Positions 36,233-45,869 of a DNA stretch of 64,000 bases are shown one piece after another; the stretch's first letter is position 1, and the number at the start of each line of letters is the position of its first letter. Origin of the DNA: Novosphingobium terrae (GTDB lineage Bacteria; Pseudomonadota; Alphaproteobacteria; Sphingomonadales; Sphingomonadaceae). Both the position numbers and the translations under genes were made by a program. The notes below the pieces were generated by a model. That model ran no database searches, had not been told where the DNA came from, and saw only the letters and a list, made by a program, of their open reading frames with translations. The stretch spans positions 124,001-188,000 of the forward strand of contig NZ_JABVZR010000001.1 in assembly GCF_017163935.1 (NCBI RefSeq), read 5' to 3'.

Positions 36233-36261
36233 GAAGGGCCCGCCGTGGCGGCAGGCCCTTC
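36233..36261 (-). terminator. Terminator-like hairpin after the Entner-Doudoroff operon
   Basis: GAAGGGCC (36233-36240) pairs with GGCCCTTC (36254-36261) with further inner pairing; 44 bases after the eda stop on the minus strand. Confidence 0.6.
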
Positions 36262-36304
36262 GCTATGGTGGTGACGGAACGGATGGGCTTGCGGCCCTTA
36301 AGAC

Positions 36305-36937
36305 TTAGGCCTTCAGCGCCGCAGCAGCCTGAGCGCCGCTCAGGATCGCGGCGGTGTCCACCTTGCTGCCGTCGAAAGCGCTCTTGGGCAGCATCCAGCT
36401 GCCGCCGACGCAGAGCACGGCTTCCAGCGCCAGATAATTGGGCGCGGTGGCCAGCGTGATGCCGCCGGTGGGGCAGAAGCGCGCATCGCCGAAAGGCGCG
36501 GCAATGGCCTTCAGCGCTGAAGTGCCGCCAGCGGCCTCAGCCGGGAAGAACTTGAAGCGCGACAGGCCCAGATCCATGCCCAGCATGATGTCTGCGGCAT
36601 TGGCCGTGCCGGGCAGGAAGGGGATGTTCGCCTTCACAGCGGCTTCGCCCAGCGCGGGGGTCAGGCCGGGCGAGACGATGAATTCCGAGCCCGCATCGAT
36701 GGCGGACTGCAGCTGGGCGGGGTTCAGCACCGTGCCCGCGCCGACGATGGCGCCGGGGACCTGCTTCATCACCTTGATGGCTTCCAGCGCGCAAGGAGTG
36801 CGCAGCGTCACCTCAAGCACCTTGAGGCCGCCTTCGACCAGCGCCTCGGCCAGCGGCAGGGCATGGGCGATGTCCTCGATCACCAGCACCGGAATCACGG
36901 GCGCGGTGCGCATGATGGTTTCGATTGCGACGGTCAT
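36305..36937 (-). CDS. eda: KDPG aldolase Eda
   Basis: 2-dehydro-3-deoxy-6-phosphogluconate aldolase, which splits KDPG to pyruvate and glyceraldehyde 3-phosphate. 210 residues. Class I aldolase sequence with LEVTLRTPCALEAI (Glu/Thr/Arg motif), GAGTVLNPAQL and the Schiff-base lysine in SRFKFFPAEAAGG. The ATG overlaps the glk stop (ATGA) so it is the last gene of a zwf-edd-glk-eda operon. A hairpin follows. Confidence 0.96.
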   Translation of the reverse strand: MTVAIETIMRTAPVIPVLVIEDIAHALPLAEALVEGGLKVLEVTLRTPCALEAIKVMKQVPGAIVGAGTVLNPAQLQSAIDAGSEFIVSPGLTPALGEAAVKANIPFLPGTANAADIMLGMDLGLSRFKFFPAEAAGGTSALKAIAAPFGDARFCPTGGITLATAPNYLALEAVLCVGGSWMLPKSAFDGSKVDTAAILSGAQAAAALKA

Positions 36938-37917
36938 TGGACATGTTCCTTCTGGAAGGCTGCCGCCGCGCCCAACAGGCCCGGCTGCGGATGGGTGATG
37001 AGCTTGACCGGCAGGCCCGCCATCAGATTTTCAAAGCGCCCCTTGGCGCGGAAACGGTCGCCGAAGCCACTGGCCACCAGCGTGTCGCAAATGCGCAGGC
37101 CAAGCCCGCCCGCGATCACCACGGCCACGGCGCCATGCACCAGCGCGTAATCGCCCGCCGCGCTGCCCAGCGAGAGGCAGAAACGGTCGACGGCGGTGGC
37201 GCAGAGCACGTTCTCGCGGCGCTTTTCGGGGTCTGTACCCAGCGTCCAGATCGTGCGGTCGTCCAAAGGCGTGTTCGGCTTGCCTTCCAGCACCGCCAGC
37301 GTCTCGTAAATATCGACGATGGCCGGGCCGGAGACGACACGCTCCACGCTGACGCGGCGATGGCGCTGGCGCAGGCGGGCCAGCAGCGCATCCTCGATGG
37401 CGTCGAGCGGGGCGAAATCGATATGGCCGCCCTCGGTGGGCTGCACATGATAGTTGCCGGTGCCGTCGCGCCACAATTGCGCCACGCCAAGGCCGGTGCC
37501 GGGGCCGGGGATGCTGATCGTGCCCTTGGTGGGCAGCGGCACATCGGGGCCGGAGAGATGGATGAAATATTCCGGGCCGGCATGGGCCACCGCATGGGCC
37601 ACCGCGCCGAAATCATTGACCAGCGTCACCTTGTCCACCCCCAGCCGGTCATGCAGCTGGCCGGGATAGATCACCCAGGGGTTGTTGGTGAATTTGATCG
37701 CATCGCTGTTGATCGGCCCGGCAATCGCCACCGCCGCCGCGCGGGGCAGGGGGCTGCCGTTGATCTCGGCAAAATGGGCCCAGGCCGATTCGAAGCTGGC
37801 ATGGTCCTTGGTGTGGAGCGTTTCCACCTTGCCCAGCGACACTTTGCCGTCATCGCTCAGCTCGGCGATGGTGAAACGGGCGTGGGTGCCGCCGATATCG
37901 ACTGAAACAATGTCCAT
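36934..37917 (-). CDS. glk: Glucokinase Glk
   Basis: ATP-dependent hexokinase of the ROK/Glk type, 327 residues from ATG 37917; an upstream frame to 38058 reaches through the palindromic repeat and is rejected. The phosphate-1 loop is SVDIGGTHARF; the catalytic block includes LVNDFGAVAHAV and PGTGLGVAQLW, and the C-terminal VVIAGGLGLRI. Phosphorylates glucose ahead of zwf and edd in the same operon; it ends in a four-base overlap with eda. Confidence 0.94.
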   Translation of the reverse strand: MDIVSVDIGGTHARFTIAELSDDGKVSLGKVETLHTKDHASFESAWAHFAEINGSPLPRAAAVAIAGPINSDAIKFTNNPWVIYPGQLHDRLGVDKVTLVNDFGAVAHAVAHAGPEYFIHLSGPDVPLPTKGTISIPGPGTGLGVAQLWRDGTGNYHVQPTEGGHIDFAPLDAIEDALLARLRQRHRRVSVERVVSGPAIVDIYETLAVLEGKPNTPLDDRTIWTLGTDPEKRRENVLCATAVDRFCLSLGSAAGDYALVHGAVAVVIAGGLGLRICDTLVASGFGDRFRAKGRFENLMAGLPVKLITHPQPGLLGAAAAFQKEHVQ

Positions 37918-37934
37918 GGTGGCCTCGTCTAAAG

Positions 37935-38045
37935 CATCATCTCGAAGTGGGAACCGGTTTTTTGCACCTGCGATGCGACAGGGCGTTTCCTGTCGCATCG
38001 CAGCACTACCCGGTTTCCCGTGAAAGCCGTGTGAAACCGGGCTGT
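37935..38045. repeat. Palindromic mosaic element between edd and glk
   Basis: The central hairpin has a perfect 13-bp stem (37970-37982 with 37989-38001) and a six-base loop, and is nested within an outer inverted repeat, GGGAACCGG near 37950 against CCGGTTTCCC near 38009. The flank (AAGCATCATCTCGAAGTGGG) resembles palindromic repeats scattered in many alphaproteobacteria. It separates two operon genes and may trim or stabilise mRNA. Confidence 0.65.
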
Positions 38046-38075
38046 GAAGCCCGGCCACAGCCGGAGCGGCGGGCT

Positions 38076-39908
38076 TTACAGCCCCGCCAGCGCCAGCATG
38101 GCCGAACCGCCCTGCTCGGCGCCATCGGCGCCCAGGCGGAACATGGCAAACAGTTCGCGGCCCACGCCCATCACGGGCGGCGGGGCGGCGGCAGGCTCAC
38201 GCCCGCTGATGTCGGTCAGCACCTCCAGCTGGCCGGTTGCGGCGCAGAGGCGCACCACGTCGCCATCGCGCAGATAGGCCAGCGGGCCGTTGACGCCGGT
38301 GCTGTCGGCCAGCGCCTCGGGCGTGACGTGGATGGCGGCGGGCACCTTGCCCGATGCGCCCGACATGCGTCCATCGGTGACCAGCGCCACTTTGAAGCCC
38401 TTGTCCTGAAGCACGCCGAGCGGCGGGGTCAGCTTGTGCAGCTCGGGCATGCCATTGGCGCGCGGGCCCTGGAAGCGGACCACCACGATGACATCCTTGT
38501 GCAATTCTCCGGCCTTGAAGGCGGTCTGCACATCCTCCTGCGTGTCGAAGACGCGGATGGGCGCCTCGATGGTCCAGCGGTCCTTGTCGACGGCGCTGCT
38601 CTTGAAGGTGCCGCGACCCAGATTGCCCTGCACCAGACGCATGCCGCCATCGGGCAGGAAGGCGTTGGAGACGGGGCGCAGCATGGCGTCGTCGCCGCTG
38701 GTGTCGGGGGCGGGGCGGAAGTTCAGCGCCTCGCCATCCATGAAGGGCTCGGTGGCGAAATCGGCCATGCCACCTTCGGCGATGGTCAGGATGTCGGCAT
38801 GGGCCAGACCGCCCGCCAGCAGCTCCTTGATGACATAGCCCATGCCGCCTGCGGCGTGGAAATGGTTCACGTCGCCCGTGCCGTTGGGATAGACCCGCGC
38901 GATCAGCGGCACGGCATGCGACAGCTCGTCCATATCCTGCCAGTCGAGGATGATGCCGGCGGCACGCGCCATGGCGGGGATGTGGATGGCATGGTTGGTG
39001 GAGCCACCGGTGGCCAGCAGGCCGACCACGGCATTCACGATGGCCTTTTCATTCACCATCTCGCCCATCGGGCGGTAGCTGTTGCCGCTCTTGCCGATGG
39101 CGGCGAGGCGGTGGACGGCGGCGCGGGTCAGCGCGCTGCGCAGCGGCGTGTTGGGCGGCACGAAGCTGGAGCCGGGCAGCTGCAGCCCCATCATCTCCAT
39201 CATCATCTGGTTCGAATTGGCCGTGCCATAGAAGGTGCAGGTGCCCACCGAATGGTAGGAGCCCATCTCGCTTTTCAGCAGTTCCTCGCGGCCGACCTTG
39301 CCCTCGGCATAGAGCTGACGGGTCTTCTGCTTTTCCTTGTTGGCGATGCCGGTGGGCATCGGCCCCGAAGGAATGAAGACGGCGGGCAGATGGCCGAAGC
39401 GCAGCGCGCCGATCACCAGACCGGGCACGATCTTGTCGCAGATGCCCAGCAGGGCCATGCCGTCGAACATGGCGTGGCTCATGGCGACGCCGGTGGCCAG
39501 AGCAATGGCGTCGCGGCTGAAGAGCGACAGCTCCATGCCCTCGTAACCTTGCGTGACGCCGTCGCACATGGCGGGCACGCCGCCCGCCACCTGCATGGTG
39601 GCGCCGATTTCGCGGGCATAGATCTTCATGGCATCGGGGTAGCGGCCATAGGGCTGATGCGCCGAAAGCATATCGTTGTAAGCCGTCACGATCGCCAGAT
39701 TGGGCGCCTTGGTGAAGGCCATGGTCTTCTGGTCGCCCTCGGCCCCGGCATAGGTGTGCGCGAGGTTCGAGCAGCCGAAGAAGCTGTTGCGCTCGCCATG
39801 GCGGTCGGCCTCGGCGCGGATCATGTCGAGGTAGCGCGTGCGGCCCGGCTTGGACCGTTCGATGATGCGCGCGGTGACGCTTTCGATGGTGGAATGAAGC
39901 TGGGCCAT
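38076..39908 (-). CDS. edd: Phosphogluconate dehydratase Edd
   Basis: Converts 6-phosphogluconate to KDPG in the Entner-Doudoroff pathway; an IlvD/Edd family Fe-S enzyme of 610 residues from ATG 39908. Cluster-related cysteines are seen in [29 protein letters not shown] and [10 protein letters not shown], with [17 protein letters not shown] near the C terminus. It follows zwf in the operon by 134 bases. Also has [21 protein letters not shown]. Confidence 0.96.
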   Translation of the reverse strand: MAQLHSTIESVTARIIERSKPGRTRYLDMIRAEADRHGERNSFFGCSNLAHTYAGAEGDQKTMAFTKAPNLAIVTAYNDMLSAHQPYGRYPDAMKIYAREIGATMQVAGGVPAMCDGVTQGYEGMELSLFSRDAIALATGVAMSHAMFDGMALLGICDKIVPGLVIGALRFGHLPAVFIPSGPMPTGIANKEKQKTRQLYAEGKVGREELLKSEMGSYHSVGTCTFYGTANSNQMMMEMMGLQLPGSSFVPPNTPLRSALTRAAVHRLAAIGKSGNSYRPMGEMVNEKAIVNAVVGLLATGGSTNHAIHIPAMARAAGIILDWQDMDELSHAVPLIARVYPNGTGDVNHFHAAGGMGYVIKELLAGGLAHADILTIAEGGMADFATEPFMDGEALNFRPAPDTSGDDAMLRPVSNAFLPDGGMRLVQGNLGRGTFKSSAVDKDRWTIEAPIRVFDTQEDVQTAFKAGELHKDVIVVVRFQGPRANGMPELHKLTPPLGVLQDKGFKVALVTDGRMSGASGKVPAAIHVTPEALADSTGVNGPLAYLRDGDVVRLCAATGQLEVLTDISGREPAAAPPPVMGVGRELFAMFRLGADGAEQGGSAMLALAGL

Positions 39909-40042
39909 GGTGGGTCTACTCTGCACAAGAAAGCGGGGCTCTGGCGAACCCGCGCTTGTGGTGATGGATCGGGCCATGGCCCGGATTGTTCCTGGCGGGG
40001 GTGGGCAAGCCTTATGGCTTGCCCAAGCCCTTGTTCATGCGC

Positions 40043-41482
40043 CTATTCGTGCCAGGTGACGCTGTCCTTCGCGGCCAGCGCGATGGCGGCGGTGGGGCCC
40101 CAGCTGCCCGCCGGATAGGGCTGCGGGATGATCTCGTTCTCGGTCCAGCAGGCGCGGATGTTGTCCACCCAGGTCCACTGGGCTTCCACCTCGTCGCGGC
40201 GCACGAACAGCGTCTGGTCGCCCTCGATCAGGTCGAGCAGCAGGCGTTCGTAAGCGATGCGCTTGGTGGGGCCAGCGAAAGCATCGGGCATGCGGATGTC
40301 CAGCGGCACCTCGCGCAGGCGGATGCCGCCGCGATCGAGGCCGGGCACCTTGGTCATCAGATCCAGCGTGATGTTCTCTTCCGGCTGGATGCCGATGACC
40401 AGACGGTTGGGCTTGGCCACCGCGCCGCGCTGGGCGAACATCGAATGCGGCACCGGGCGGAACTGCACGACGATCTCGGTCGTGCGCTTGGGCAGGCGCT
40501 TGCCGGTGCGCAGGTAGAAGGGCACGCCCTTCCAGCGCCAGTTGTCGATGAAGGCCTTGATGGCGACGAAGGTTTCCGTCTCCGAAGGCTTCTGCAATTC
40601 GTCGATATAGCCCGGCACGCTGCCGCCCGCGATGGCGCCCGCCACATACTGGCCGGTGACGATATCGCCCGGAGTCACCTTGCGCAGCGAGTTCAGGACC
40701 TTGGTCTTCTCGCCGCGCACATCGACGGGGTCGAAGCGGGCAGGCGGCTCCATGGCGACCAGCGCGAGAAGCTGCAGCATATGGTTCTGCACCATATCGC
40801 GCAGCGCGCCCGCGCCGTCATAGAAGCCGACGCGGCCTTCAAGGCCCACGGTCTCGGCCACGGTGATCTGCACATGCTCGATATGCGTGGCGTTCCACAA
40901 AGGCTCGAACATGATGTTGGCGAAACGCAGCGCCAGCAGGTTCTGGACGGTTTCCTTGCCCAGATAGTGGTCGATGCGGAAGATGCGATCCTCGGTGAAG
41001 GCGCCGGCGACGGCATCGTTCACCACTTTCGAGGAGGGCAGATCGATCCCCAGCGGCTTTTCCAGACCGATGCGGCTGCGCTCATTGGCGAGGCCACTGG
41101 CGACGAGGCCCGCGATGGTCGGCTCGAACAGGCTGGGCGCGGTCGAGAGGAAGATCGCCAGACCATTTTCCACCGTGCCGACCTTCTCGGCCAGCGCATG
41201 GAAGTGGCTGGTGTCGTTCGCGTCGAGCGGCTGGTAGAACAAGCGCGTGAGGAAGCTGGGGATGGCGCCCTTGCGATGCTCGGGCAGGAATTTGTCCAGT
41301 GCCTGCGCGGCGAACTCACGGAAGGACGTGTCGTCCATCTCGGAGCGCGCGGTGCAGACGATCTGCAACTTGTCGGAGACCAGACGGTCAGCGTGCAGCG
41401 CGCAGAGCGAGGGCAGCAGCATCCGCTGCGACAGGTCGCCGGTGGCGCCGAACAGCAGCAGGCGGTCCGCGGTAAAGCTCAT
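40043..41482 (-). CDS. zwf: Glucose-6-phosphate dehydrogenase Zwf
   Basis: Oxidises glucose-6-phosphate to the lactone. 479 residues from ATG 41482 (an upstream extension to 41530 is not needed). The N-terminal Rossmann block is LFGATGDLSQRMLLPSL; the substrate site RIDHYLGKETVQNLLALRFAN is clearly present. First gene of zwf-edd-glk-eda. No 6-phosphogluconolactonase gene lies in or near the operon, so pgl must be elsewhere or the lactone opens spontaneously. Confidence 0.97.
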   Translation of the reverse strand: MSFTADRLLLFGATGDLSQRMLLPSLCALHADRLVSDKLQIVCTARSEMDDTSFREFAAQALDKFLPEHRKGAIPSFLTRLFYQPLDANDTSHFHALAEKVGTVENGLAIFLSTAPSLFEPTIAGLVASGLANERSRIGLEKPLGIDLPSSKVVNDAVAGAFTEDRIFRIDHYLGKETVQNLLALRFANIMFEPLWNATHIEHVQITVAETVGLEGRVGFYDGAGALRDMVQNHMLQLLALVAMEPPARFDPVDVRGEKTKVLNSLRKVTPGDIVTGQYVAGAIAGGSVPGYIDELQKPSETETFVAIKAFIDNWRWKGVPFYLRTGKRLPKRTTEIVVQFRPVPHSMFAQRGAVAKPNRLVIGIQPEENITLDLMTKVPGLDRGGIRLREVPLDIRMPDAFAGPTKRIAYERLLLDLIEGDQTLFVRRDEVEAQWTWVDNIRACWTENEIIPQPYPAGSWGPTAAIALAAKDSVTWHE

Positions 41483-41691
41483 GCATCGTCCCTTTGCGAA
41501 TCGTAGTCGTTCAGCGGGTTGGCCCCGCATGCCGACAGGATGGCGGGCCGCCTTCTATCAGCGCAGGCCCATGCATGCCAGCATGCGGGCACGTATGCAC
41601 AATGACAAGCCTGCGCGTTGAATACGAATTTTGATGCGTAATGCGGGGCGTTTGCGCAATGCGGTAAGGCGCCGGGCTGTGAAGCGTTTCC

Positions 41692-42687
41692 TCAGCTTGC
41701 GGGATGACGGCGGATGGGCACGGGGATCGAGCAGATGTCGGCGCCGGTGGCGGCGACTTTCAGGAAATCATCATGCCGGTGTGCGCGCAGATCGGCGTAG
41801 CGGGCGAAGCTGACGCTTTCGGTGGAGAGAAATTCGAAATGCGGCTGCTGATCGGCGGAGAGTTCGCTGGCGAGGCGCACCGAGAGGATCGGCGTGCGGT
41901 CGGCGGCATCCTTGTAGACGCCATTGCCCGGGGCGCGGGGGAGGGATGAGAGGTGTTCGATGCCCTCGATCACCCGGCCCACCACGGCGATGTTGCGATC
42001 GAGCTGGCGGGGCGGCTGGCCGATGACGGCATAGAGTTCCGCGCCGGAGCCGGTGTCGGGCGAGAGGTCGCGGGCGACGCCGACCGTGGCGTAGCAATGG
42101 GTGGGCCATGTGCGGCCCTGATCCAGACCGACGGGCCAGCCGTGATCAAAGTCGGTGTGTGGGGCAAAGGCGTCGAACAGCCAGCGGGACCGACCGGCAA
42201 TGGAAACTGTTTGGAGCAGGTTTTCCTGTGTGGGTCCCACAATGGTGTATTGGCTTTCATCCACCTTCGCCAAACCTGCGGGCAGAGGTCTGGCCTTCAC
42301 CTTGTCCTCATTGTCGCCATCGCCCCATTGCGCGACCCAATTGTCCTGCACGCGATAGACCGAAAGCCCGTCCCACCAATGGGCGGCGGCCAGCTTGCGC
42401 AGATTGCCCACCCAGCCTTGCGAGAAAGGCGCAGGGATCAGCTGGATCATGACCTGCCTCGGGTGCCCCCTGGCATCGGGCGCCAGCTCCATCACCAGCA
42501 GATCCTGCGGGGCGATGGCGGTCCAGTCGCTGGCCGGAGCTGCCTTGACGACATCGCTGGCGCTCACGGCTTTGGTTGGCGGCGGCGGTGAGGCGGGCGC
42601 GGCCTGACCCGGCAGCGCCGGGACCAAGGCGCCCAGCAGGGCAAGAGCGGCAAGCGAAGGGCGGCGGGCTGCGGCGTTGAAAGGCAT
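41692..42687 (-). CDS. Cyclophilin-type peptidyl-prolyl isomerase, secreted
   Basis: 331 residues from ATG 42687; an in-frame extension upstream would run through the tRNA-Ser gene and is rejected. Signal peptide [19 protein letters not shown], then a cyclophilin fold with [28 protein letters not shown] and the later [10 protein letters not shown] and [12 protein letters not shown] segments, which match periplasmic PPIase enzymes of the sphingomonads. The domain is embedded in insertions, longer than the 165-residue minimal fold. Likely folds periplasmic or outer-membrane proteins. Confidence 0.75.
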   Translation of the reverse strand: MPFNAAARRPSLAALALLGALVPALPGQAAPASPPPPTKAVSASDVVKAAPASDWTAIAPQDLLVMELAPDARGHPRQVMIQLIPAPFSQGWVGNLRKLAAAHWWDGLSVYRVQDNWVAQWGDGDNEDKVKARPLPAGLAKVDESQYTIVGPTQENLLQTVSIAGRSRWLFDAFAPHTDFDHGWPVGLDQGRTWPTHCYATVGVARDLSPDTGSGAELYAVIGQPPRQLDRNIAVVGRVIEGIEHLSSLPRAPGNGVYKDAADRTPILSVRLASELSADQQPHFEFLSTESVSFARYADLRAHRHDDFLKVAATGADICSIPVPIRRHPAS

Positions 42688-42806
42688 GGTCTGCACTGTG
42701 CCGTCAGGCTCTTTCACAGGCAAGATCGATGAATAAACAAGAAGCGCAGAGGAAGGCTTGCGCTGCCCAAAGACAATCGCTAGGGCGGCGGACCTTACAG
42801 GTATGC

Positions 42807-42897
42807 GGAGCGGTGGCCGAGTGGTCGAAGGCGCTCGCCTGGAAAGTGAGTATACGCCAAAAGCGTATCGAGGGTTCGAATCCCTCCCGCTCCGCCA
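42807..42897 (+). tRNA. tRNA-Ser (anticodon GGA)
   Basis: 91 bases including encoded CCA (42895-42897). Acceptor GGAGCGG/CCGCTCC; anticodon stem CTCGC/GTGAG around the loop CTGGAAA, giving anticodon GGA; long variable arm ACGC/GCGT as expected for class II serine tRNA; T arm GAGGG-TTCGAAT-CCCTC. Its 3' end is the integration target of the following island. Confidence 0.97.
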
Positions 42898-42898
42898 T
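42878..42898 (+). repeat. attL: 21-bp core at the 3' end of tRNA-Ser
   Basis: The 21 bases covering the end of the T arm, acceptor and CCA plus T recur exactly at 56194-56214. The island therefore lies between the two copies and the tRNA stays intact on this side. Confidence 0.93.
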
Positions 42899-42906
42899 CT
42901 GATTGT

Positions 42907-42928
42907 TTCAGTCTGATTCATTCAGTCT
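42907..42928 (+). repeat. Short direct repeat just inside attL
   Basis: TTCAGTCT at 42907-42914 and 42921-42928, spaced 14 bases, in the 110-base gap between the tRNA and the integrase gene; possible arm-type integrase or excisionase sites (inference). Confidence 0.45.
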
Positions 42929-43027
42929 CAAACGCCCAAAATACAAGGGTTTTGCTAAAAGCCCTGTTGCAGAGGGCACCAACCCAACCCACATAATTGC
43001 CTGCTTAGTGTGGGGAAGGATGTGGGT

Positions 43028-44173
43028 ATGGCCTTAACTCAATTGCAAGTTCGGAACGCCAAGGCCGGTAGCCATTCGGATGGGAATGGTCTGCTGTTGC
43101 GAGTCAGTGCCTCAGGAGCCAAATCTTGGATTCTTAGGGTGCAGGTTGATGGTAAGCGCAAGGATATCGGCCTTGGCTCACTGGATCACGTGTCACTTGC
43201 TGAGGCCCGAGAAAGGGCGCGCATTGAGCGTAAGGCGGCAAGAGATGGAATTGATCTGAAGGTTGAAGCAAAAAAGCTGAAAATTGCCTCTATGACATTC
43301 AAGGAGGCGGCTGAGTCCTATTTGGATCATGCTCTGTCTTCCCTGAGCAACGTCAAGCATCAGAAGCAATGGCGCTCGACCCTCAAAACTTACGCCTATC
43401 CCACACTTGGGGAATTGGTTGTGGGCAAGGTGGATGCTCCCGACATTGCCGAAGCTCTCAAGCCTATCTGGAAAACCAAATCTGAAACGGCGCGTCGGGT
43501 TCGTCAGCGCATCGCCACAATCTTGGACCACGCTCAAGCGAAGGGGTGGCGTGACCGTGAGGCACCGGAGCGTGCCCTTTCGACGTTGTTGAAACCGATC
43601 AAGCAAAAGGCAAAGGGCAACTTCCCTGCAATGCCATATAAGCAGGTTCCCGCGTTTGTCGCAGCCATGAGGGCAGCGAAAACGACTGTGGGGCGTGATG
43701 CCCTTCTGTTTGCTATTTTGACAGCAGCAAGATCGCAGGAAGTGCGGGGAGCCCGTAGGGGGGAGTTTGACCTTGAGGCTGGTGTCTGGATTGTTGCCGC
43801 TGAGAGAATGAAAAAGCGGCGATTGCATCGGGTGCCGTTGTCTTCGGCTGCAAAGGCTATCGTGGAAGCCGCATTCAAGCGGATTGGTTCAACGGATGAC
43901 GCTTTGCTGTTTCCCGGCATGAAAGGAAAAGTCATGTCGGATATGACCTTAGGAAAGGTTCTGAAGGCAAATGGCGGGGAAGGTTTCACCGTCCATGGCT
44001 TTCGCTCCTCGTTTCGGGATTGGGCGGCAGAAGAGGGCTATTCCCGTGATTGGGCCGAGTCGGCCTTGGCTCATGTCGTCAAAGACCAAACTGAGGCTGC
44101 ATACCGCCGCACAGACTTCCTTGAGCAGCGAAAAGCTATGATGGAAGCGTGGGCTACCGCGTGTGAAAAATAA
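43028..44173 (+). CDS. int: Tyrosine integrase, P4 type
   Basis: Site-specific recombinase of the island, 381 residues from ATG 43028 with AAGGA 7 bases upstream (a GTG at 43010 is upstream). N-terminal arm-binding domain of the P4-integrase class (DGNGLLLRVSASGAKSWILR), SAM-like core-binding domain about 90-180, and catalytic domain with R235 (TAARSQEVRGA), H323-x-x-R326 (HGFRSSFRDW), H349 and the nucleophile Y359 (AAYRRTDFLEQR). It stands next to the tRNA-Ser whose 3' end it uses. Confidence 0.96.
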   Translation: MALTQLQVRNAKAGSHSDGNGLLLRVSASGAKSWILRVQVDGKRKDIGLGSLDHVSLAEARERARIERKAARDGIDLKVEAKKLKIASMTFKEAAESYLDHALSSLSNVKHQKQWRSTLKTYAYPTLGELVVGKVDAPDIAEALKPIWKTKSETARRVRQRIATILDHAQAKGWRDREAPERALSTLLKPIKQKAKGNFPAMPYKQVPAFVAAMRAAKTTVGRDALLFAILTAARSQEVRGARRGEFDLEAGVWIVAAERMKKRRLHRVPLSSAAKAIVEAAFKRIGSTDDALLFPGMKGKVMSDMTLGKVLKANGGEGFTVHGFRSSFRDWAAEEGYSRDWAESALAHVVKDQTEAAYRRTDFLEQRKAMMEAWATACEK

Positions 44174-44402
44174 AGTTTGCTTTAGAAGTGCTTTTTTCGC
44201 GTCATCGGGAAGGCGATTGCAAAAAGTACAACGCCTAACATGTTGAAAACAAATCGATAAAATTAATATAGTGATCTCTGTAACATTCAATTAAAAACAA
44301 TAGAAAAATCAAAATCAATTCTATTTGTTCTGCGAGCCGGAGGGGTTGCTCGGTACGAAATCGTGGCTAATAGCAGTGCTCCCTTCAACGAAAGGAAGCA
44401 AA

Positions 44403-44582
44403 ATGAACCTGATTTCTACAAGACAATTTGTGGCTCTCACGGGCCTCTCACGCGCTACCATCTGGCGTTATCGCAAGAAGTTTCCGAATTTTCCGCAACC
44501 TATAGTTCTGTCGCCTTCCAGCATACGTTGGGTTGAGCAGGATGTTGACCGTTGGATCGATGCTTTGCGGAAGGTGGCGTGA
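44403..44582 (+). CDS. AlpA-family transcriptional regulator/excisionase-like protein
   Basis: 59 residues from ATG 44403 (AAAGGAAG 5 bases upstream). MerR-like winged helix: FVALTGLSRATIWRYRKKFPNFPQP, then the wing with RWVEQDVDRWID. In P4-type elements AlpA controls integrase/excision. It ends one base before the following gene begins. The 230 bases between int and this gene are AT-rich. Confidence 0.85.
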   Translation: MNLISTRQFVALTGLSRATIWRYRKKFPNFPQPIVLSPSSIRWVEQDVDRWIDALRKVA

Positions 44583-44583
44583 C

Positions 44584-45135
44584 ATGAGTGCTGCATTTTC
44601 TGACAAGCCTGCCGTTCCTCGGGGCGATTTGAATCGGATCGCCGCCTGTTTGGAGGAGCTGAGGGATTCCTATCGGCAATCACCGGCGTTGATCGATCGT
44701 TATGATGAGGAAGATCCTGAAAAATATAGATTTTACAACATTGGAGCCATTCAGGCTTTGAACGTTCGGCATTCGGATCATTTGGGCAGGGTCTTTGAAA
44801 AGGATATTGCGCCCGCTCTTGGGGTTGATGGGCATACCGCTAGCTTTGACACCATCATAGAGGTGATGACGGCTCTGGGCTGGGAGTCTCCCGAGAAAAT
44901 CAGCGAGATGATTGATTTGTGTGAATTGCTTGCCAGCCCTCAGCGGCCTTCAGTGTTGAAAATAGCCAAATACGAAGGTCGCTATTTGCCATCCATGCCC
45001 GAGGACATGCTTCATGGTGTGCGAGTGAACACGATCACGCCATCGGCAACGGATGTCCTCGAATTCTTTGATGCGTGCTTGGAGTTTTGGCGTGCCTGTC
45101 CTGATGCTCTGATCCAGCCTGTTGCATTGCGTTGA
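44584..45135 (+). CDS. Island protein of unknown function
   Basis: 183 residues. Start ATG 44584 lies one base after the AlpA-like stop, so the pair is cotranscribed. The acidic, helical sequence (DRYDEEDPEKYRFYNIGA, DLCELLASPQRP) has no recognised domain, signal or membrane segment. Its position between AlpA and the polymerase-like gene points to a role in replication or regulation of the element; this is inference. Confidence 0.7.
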   Translation: MSAAFSDKPAVPRGDLNRIAACLEELRDSYRQSPALIDRYDEEDPEKYRFYNIGAIQALNVRHSDHLGRVFEKDIAPALGVDGHTASFDTIIEVMTALGWESPEKISEMIDLCELLASPQRPSVLKIAKYEGRYLPSMPEDMLHGVRVNTITPSATDVLEFFDACLEFWRACPDALIQPVALR

Positions 45136-45869
45136 TCCATATAGAGGCAGGACAGGGCCCGTCCTGCCGATATGAATGGATTTGCTTTTTAAGGCCTTTT
45201 CAGGGCCTTGAATCCCTTTTGGCTATTGTGTAGCGGAGGCGTTGAAATGCCTCTCAGATCGCTTTAAAATCGAAATTAGGGTATGTTGAGATGGGTGGGT
45301 AAGGTGCTTTCCAATTGTAAGAAGGGCAATACTGCTAATTTTTAGTAGTTATTATAAAGATGCAAAGATTTTTATCTTGCTGCTTAATAAAAATATAGAA
45401 ATACGTGCATTGCAACTTGCTGACACGGTAAATAATCGCTTGCGCACATCTGCTTCCGGGGTTAACGAACGTCTTCCGCGACATTGGCGACTTGGGGAGT
45501 GCATCCCTTTCTTTGGTCATGTCAGGAATTTTGTCTTCTAAGGCATTTGGAAGCGTATTTGGCTGCTCAGTAGGCAATGCGCCTTTTCCGTTCTGAGAAG
45601 CGCTTACAATCGAAATTAGGGGCACTCCTTCTGTCAGTCCGATCCGGTCTGGCTGTGGGGGAGGTCTGTGCAATGAAAGGGGGTCAAAATGAGTTAGTTT
45701 TCAGCAGCGTCTGGCCTCTTTGAGGGCCTGAGGCAAAGGGTGATCCCGAAATCGTTCTCAGTATATATGTTGTTGTTTCTTTCCTTTGTTTCCCCTGCCT
45801 CCACTCTCCTCTCTCTTTATTATAAAGAGAAATGAAAAAAGGATTATGTGAAGATAAAGAAAATATAAG
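45136..45869. other. 734-base AT-rich noncoding region with a repeated motif, before the polymerase-like gene
   Basis: No supported gene. AATCGAAATTAGGG occurs at 45268-45281 and again at 45608-45621, each after a GCTTTA/GCTTAC start. Palindrome TCTCTTTATTATAAAGAGA near 45812. Purine-rich leader just before the next gene. Could hold an origin or control region for the polymerase gene. Confidence 0.5.

Noticed and set aside
45335..45673. 112-residue minus-strand open frame in the noncoding island region
   Set aside because: No ribosome site or domain, and low-complexity tail; likely chance in an AT-rich region.
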